Assembly: GCF_009014635.1 (NCBI RefSeq)
Contig: NZ_BKCF01000001.1
Location: 434,001-498,000, forward strand
DNA length: 64,000 nucleotides
Direction: 5' to 3'
Source: Patiriisocius marinistellae
Lineage (GTDB): Bacteria; Bacteroidota; Bacteroidia; Flavobacteriales; Flavobacteriaceae
Part shown: in pieces, positions 60,442 to 64,000 of the stretch
How positions within the stretch are numbered: the stretch's first letter is position 1
How the letters are laid out: every line of letters starts with the position of its first letter
The notes under the pieces: generated by a model
What the model was told of the DNA's origin: nothing
The model's database searches: none
What the model saw: only the letters and a program-made list of their open reading frames with translations
Made by a program: the position numbers and the translations under genes

Positions 60442-62868
60442 TTAATTGAGGCGGTCCCCCTCATTAGTTGTTTTCCTTTTGTCATTGTCACGAAGGCGTG
60501 CATTACCAAAGTTATATTTGAAACCCACTCTAAACAATCGAGATTCATCCTGAGCAAAATAACTATTATCTTGATTGTAGTACCTAGAGCTTAATGGTAC
60601 ATTTTTGGTTTTAAAAATATCATCAACGCCTACAGTTATGCTTGCTCGTTTGCTCCAAAGGCTTTTTCTTAATGAAGCCGAAAGGCTAAATTGATTTTTA
60701 TAATCATAAGATCCGTAAATAAAATTTGAAATGTAGAATGCAGTGATATCACTTGTAATCCCTGCAACTTCAGATATTGTTAACCCGCTGTACATCTCAC
60801 CATAAAATCCGAAAGTATCATTTGAGTAAGTTTCCTGACTACTTTGTTCTGCAAAAAATTCGTTTTCTAAATAAAAACTAGATGTGACAAGTTGTAAATA
60901 CCACCAGGAAAGTATGGGTTTTGCATAAACGATATCAAAACTATATTGAAAATCTTTAATTAAGTTAACATCTTGGTTTTGAAGCACTCGTGTTTGGTTG
61001 TTTTGAAATATTAATTCACCTAAAGGGTTTTTTGTTTCCCAATAATAAGCTTCAAAAAACCAAGTATTTTTATATGTATAACTCATTGTGTACTTTGAAT
61101 CAATGGCGGGAACAAGATTAGGGTTTCCATCACTAAAGTTATTTTCATTGATAAAGTATCTAAAAGGATTTAAGCTTTCATATCGTGGTCTAGAAATACT
61201 GCGCGCATAACTTATACCATATGTAGCGTCTTTATCTGGAGAATGTTCTATGGAAAGACTTGGAAAAAGCTCAAAATAATTTTGTGTATTCACATCACCT
61301 AATTTTCTTGAAATTCCTGTAACATCTGTTTGTTCACCTCTTAAACCAATATTTAAAGCCCATTTGTCCCAGTCTTTAGCAAAGCTAAAATATGCCGCAT
61401 AAATAGACTCCTCATATAAAAAACCATCTGAAAGTAATGGGTTTATTTGAGAGGCATCACCATTAGTATCAAAAAAATCAAGACTGCTATCTGTGTTAAT
61501 ATTACTATACTTAACACCAGTTTCTATAGTGCCAGAAAGTACTGGAATATTAAAATCTAGTTGCAACGTGGCAATATCACTAGATTGAGTAGCATCTGTG
61601 TAAAAATTATTATCTTTAATAAAGCTCCCGTCTGCTAGAAAGAAATTTGTTTCTACATGCTGTAATTTGTCAATATCATATAATATATAATTTGCATTCA
61701 TCATTACATTTGCGCCAGCTTCACTTAATTTCCATGTATGGTTTAAATTAAATGACAGGTTTGAGGTATCATGATTTGAATTACTTGCAGTAGTATAAAT
61801 TGAGTCTAATTGTCTTAATGTATTAAAGTCTTTTGAAATAGCATTATTTTGATATTCTATATCTGGTGAAATAAATAGTCCAATATTGATCCCCACATCA
61901 TGTTTATCATTCACTTTTGCATCTGCAACAATATTTGCTTGATGAGCTTGGGAGCGAGTAGTACGATTAAAATCTGATTGCCTTGTTGAATGCGTTGTAA
62001 TTGCTGAGGGAGAATTAAAAAAACGAATATTATTAACATCTTCTTTAAATTCTTTGCGAGGACTAAAAGTATAACTGCCAAATAGATTTAACCAGTTGTT
62101 TTTGTAAAAATGAGATGTCCCTAATCGATATTTTGCAAAAACGCCTTGTTCGTATGTACCGTTAACAGCACCTTTATAGCCTATTGAAACTGCACGCGAA
62201 GTTTTAATGTCAACGACAATGCCAGCCTCAGCATCATACTTTGCTCCAGGACTAGTAATAACTTCTACGGCTTTAATAGCAGAAGCATCTGTGCTCTGGA
62301 GTAAAGAATTTATTTCGCTCGTTGAAAGATACACACGCTTGCCATTTATATAAATAACAGGTGTTTTTCCTTTCACCGAAATTCCAGTTTCGCTCACAAG
62401 AACGCCAGGCGTTTTTTGCAAAATATCAAGCGTGCTTCCAGTTGCGATAGATGTATTTTCAACATTGAAAATTAATTTTCCGGGCTCTTTTTTAATCGTT
62501 GGTCTTTTAGCAACGACCACTGTTTCATCAAGTGTTTCAATGCTTTCTTTTAATCTTATACTACCAAGGTCTTCATTTGCAGAAAGTTCAATTATTTGAG
62601 AAGTTGTGGTGTATCCTAAAAAGCTTATTTGAACAGTGTATCTCTTCGGAAATAAACCTTCGATTATAAAGTTTCCAGAGTCATCAGTAATTGTATTTGC
62701 TACAAGTACGGTTTCAAGATCTTCGGAGTCTTCCGCATTGTTTTCTAATATAGATATTGTGGCAAATGAGATAGCATTATTTGCCTCGTCGGTAATGTTT
62801 CCGTTAATTGAAAATTCTTGTGCGTAACTAAAAGCAGTAAAGAAGAAAAAAAAAATTAATTTATTCAT
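60442..62868 (-). CDS. TonB-dependent outer-membrane receptor (OMP_b-brl_3 type)
   Basis: About 808 aa from the ATG at 62868 (MNKLIFFFFFTAFSYAQ, a signal peptide). A carboxypeptidase-regulatory-like domain (about 20-100) is followed by a plug with GSTLDILQKTPGVLVSETGISVKGKTPVIYINGK, and the barrel ends in FRVGFKYNFG plus a short basic tail. It belongs to the outer-membrane beta-barrel family of Bacteroidota, not the SusC group. No SusD or regulator lies nearby; the ligand is unknown. It is divergent from lepA. Confidence 0.88.
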   Translation of the reverse strand: MNKLIFFFFFTAFSYAQEFSINGNITDEANNAISFATISILENNAEDSEDLETVLVANTITDDSGNFIIEGLFPKRYTVQISFLGYTTTSQIIELSANEDLGSIRLKESIETLDETVVVAKRPTIKKEPGKLIFNVENTSIATGSTLDILQKTPGVLVSETGISVKGKTPVIYINGKRVYLSTSEINSLLQSTDASAIKAVEVITSPGAKYDAEAGIVVDIKTSRAVSIGYKGAVNGTYEQGVFAKYRLGTSHFYKNNWLNLFGSYTFSPRKEFKEDVNNIRFFNSPSAITTHSTRQSDFNRTTRSQAHQANIVADAKVNDKHDVGINIGLFISPDIEYQNNAISKDFNTLRQLDSIYTTASNSNHDTSNLSFNLNHTWKLSEAGANVMMNANYILYDIDKLQHVETNFFLADGSFIKDNNFYTDATQSSDIATLQLDFNIPVLSGTIETGVKYSNINTDSSLDFFDTNGDASQINPLLSDGFLYEESIYAAYFSFAKDWDKWALNIGLRGEQTDVTGISRKLGDVNTQNYFELFPSLSIEHSPDKDATYGISYARSISRPRYESLNPFRYFINENNFSDGNPNLVPAIDSKYTMSYTYKNTWFFEAYYWETKNPLGELIFQNNQTRVLQNQDVNLIKDFQYSFDIVYAKPILSWWYLQLVTSSFYLENEFFAEQSSQETYSNDTFGFYGEMYSGLTISEVAGITSDITAFYISNFIYGSYDYKNQFSLSASLRKSLWSKRASITVGVDDIFKTKNVPLSSRYYNQDNSYFAQDESRLFRVGFKYNFGNARLRDNDKRKTTNEGDRLN

Positions 62869-63060
62869 GCGTAATAATAATTGACACAAGGGGTCAATGG
62901 TTAGGTTTTGTTCTCAATTTTAAAACGATAGGGGAAAGAACGTGAGGTTCATATCATTACAACTGTGAAACAAATATGTAATTTTTTAATTAAATATTTG
63001 TTAGCGAGATTAAAAATTCGATGAACGGACTTTAATATGCATAAACAGTGGTTTTTAGCG

Positions 63061-63068
63061 TATATTTG
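63061..63068 (+). promoter_or_regulatory. -7 element of lepA
   Basis: TATATTTG matches TAnnTTTG, about 80 bases before the lepA start. No TTG is evident at the usual -33 spacing. Confidence 0.45.
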
Positions 63069-63130
63069 TAGCCAATATAGCAGCTTTTTGTAGTTGCTTG
63101 AATATCAAGACTTAGATTAATTAATAGATA

Positions 63131-63144
63131 CCCACCATTGTGGG
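63131..63144 (+). repeat. Start-proximal hairpin 5' of lepA
   Basis: CCCAC-CATT-GTGGG is a perfect 5-pair stem. It is followed directly by AATGAGGATG, so the first possible ATG (63146) is one base after the hairpin. Confidence 0.55.
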
Positions 63145-63151
63145 AATGAGG

Positions 63152-64000
63152 ATGAAGCATATACGTAACTTTTGCATAATTGCACACATTGATCACGGTA
63201 AGAGTACACTAGCAGACCGCTTATTAGGAGCAACGGGGGCAGTTACAGAGCGTGAATCAAAAGCGCAATTATTAGATAGTATGGACCTAGAGCGTGAGCG
63301 CGGAATTACCATAAAAAGCCATGCAATTCAAATGTCATACACTTACAAAGGGGAGGAGTATATTTTAAATTTGATTGATACACCGGGTCACGTTGATTTT
63401 TCTTACGAGGTATCACGTTCTATTGCAGCCTGCGAAGGTGCATTGCTTGTTGTGGATGCCGCACAAAGTATTCAAGCACAAACAATTTCAAACCTGTATT
63501 TAGCTTTAGAAAATGATTTAGAAATTATTCCTGTTTTAAATAAGGTTGATTTGCCTTCAGCAAACCCAGAAGAAGTAACAGATGATATTGTAGATCTTTT
63601 AGGGTGTGATGCTGACGAAGTTATTCCTGCAAGTGCAAAAACAGGTTTAGGAATTACTGAAATTCTAGATGCTATTATTGAGCGTGTTCCTGCACCTAAA
63701 GGAGTTGCAGATGAATCTTTGCAGGCGTTGATTTTTGATTCGGTTTACAACCCATTTAGAGGTGTTGAAACGTATTTTAGAGTGCTAAATGGAGAGATAC
63801 GTAAAGGTCAACATATAAAATTTATGGCTACGGGTAAAACCTATTATGCTGACGAAGTAGGAACATTAAACCTTACTCAAACCCCTAAACAAGTCATTAA
63901 AACAGGTGACGTAGGGTATTTAATTACTGGAATTAAAGAGGCAAAAGAAGTAAAGGTAGGAGATACAATTACTGATGCAAAAAGCCCAACAACAAATATG
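63152..64000 (+). CDS. lepA: Elongation factor 4 (LepA), N-terminal part (cut by window edge)
   Basis: 283 codons are visible from the ATG at 63152 ([19 protein letters not shown]). GTPase motifs are complete: G1 AHIDHGKST, the switch region RGITIKS, G3 DTPGH and G4 NKVD, followed by SAKTGLGI and the domain 2 start. LepA back-translocates or remodels stalled ribosomes. The upstream ATG at 63146 would add MR. The C-terminus lies beyond the right edge. Confidence 0.95.
   Translation, partial: MKHIRNFCIIAHIDHGKSTLADRLLGATGAVTERESKAQLLDSMDLERERGITIKSHAIQMSYTYKGEEYILNLIDTPGHVDFSYEVSRSIAACEGALLVVDAAQSIQAQTISNLYLALENDLEIIPVLNKVDLPSANPEEVTDDIVDLLGCDADEVIPASAKTGLGITEILDAIIERVPAPKGVADESLQALIFDSVYNPFRGVETYFRVLNGEIRKGQHIKFMATGKTYYADEVGTLNLTQTPKQVIKTGDVGYLITGIKEAKEVKVGDTITDAKSPTTNM

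Noticed and set aside
1-64000. CRISPR arrays, insertion sequences, rRNA operons, prophage
   Set aside because: I found no direct-repeat spacer arrays, transposase genes or rRNA signatures when reading through; very short or degenerate remnants could be missed.

Overview
The window is a continuous piece of chromosome from a low-GC member of the Bacteroidota, most likely the family Flavobacteriaceae. The evidence is: promoters with the Bacteroidota -7 element TAnnTTTG and few Shine-Dalgarno sequences; a type IX secretion (T9SS) C-terminal sorting domain; lipoproteins with acidic residues right after the lipidated Cys; a FecI/FecR/TonB-receptor cassette; DUF4175, GIN-domain and YtxH/holin families; and the gene block DUF177-rpmF-fabH-accB-accC. 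I cannot name the genus. No insertion sequence, prophage, CRISPR array or rRNA operon is visible. Two tRNA genes are present (Cys, and a CAU-anticodon tRNA). Both ends cut genes: ybeY on the left and lepA on the right.

Layout. 0-11 kb: ybeY, a giant DUF4175 membrane protein, gltX, a small outer-membrane barrel, an SPFH protein, a three-gene envelope operon (YtxH, holin-like, DUF6327), glnS, folB and tRNA-Cys. 11-18 kb: LysE-type exporter, GIN-domain protein, RNase R and a DUF2007 protein, then the only long gene-free stretch (15.27-15.95 kb, AT-rich with DnaA-box-like words), then rpiB, a PH-domain protein, a cation efflux protein and an acetyltransferase. 18-27.5 kb, nearly all minus strand: fatty-acid hydroxylase, NUMOD4/HNH protein, S41 protease, rnpA, M1 and S8 peptidases, MBL hydrolase and a uracil-DNA-glycosylase-like protein. 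27.6-33.3 kb: LamG lipoprotein divergent from an ECF sigma/anti-sigma/TonB-receptor cassette. 33.3-38.7 kb: rsmI, DoxX, a hypothetical, tdk, alr, mscL, asd. 38.7-46 kb: two tandem di-haem SO2930-family lipoproteins and a VCBS/ASPIC T9SS protein bracketed by two related DoxX proteins, then a prolyl oligopeptidase. 46-49.6 kb: an ABC ATPase without permease, two membrane proteins, a GreA-like protein and an FAD oxidoreductase. 49.8-55.7 kb: fatty-acid initiation genes, pdxA, ribE. 56-64 kb: tRNA, methylmalonyl-CoA epimerase, rbfA, a LolC/E-like permease, an L-domain lipoprotein, dusB, a TonB-dependent receptor and lepA.

How the genes work together: most serve translation and RNA maturation (gltX, glnS, rnr, rnpA, rbfA, rsmI, dusB, lepA, ybeY, rpmF), fatty-acid and cofactor synthesis (fabH, accB, accC, folB, pdxA, ribE), amino-acid and wall precursors (asd, alr), and envelope or secreted-protein functions (peptidases, receptors, lipoproteins). 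The FecI/FecR/receptor trio is a self-contained surface-signalling unit.

The most interesting signals are not genes. (1) The 8-mer CTTCGGAA/TTCCGAAG occurs about 27 times by hand count against roughly 1.3 expected. Several copies extend to a 15-mer (CTTCGGAAATGTGAC), and some sit in intergenic inverted pairs or terminators, as uptake or recombination signals do in other bacteria. (2) Small GC-rich hairpins with a TTAC/CTAC-type loop lie just 5' of the start codons of gltX, rnr, the S41 protease, dusB and lepA. (3) The 15.3-15.9 kb gap is a candidate replication origin.
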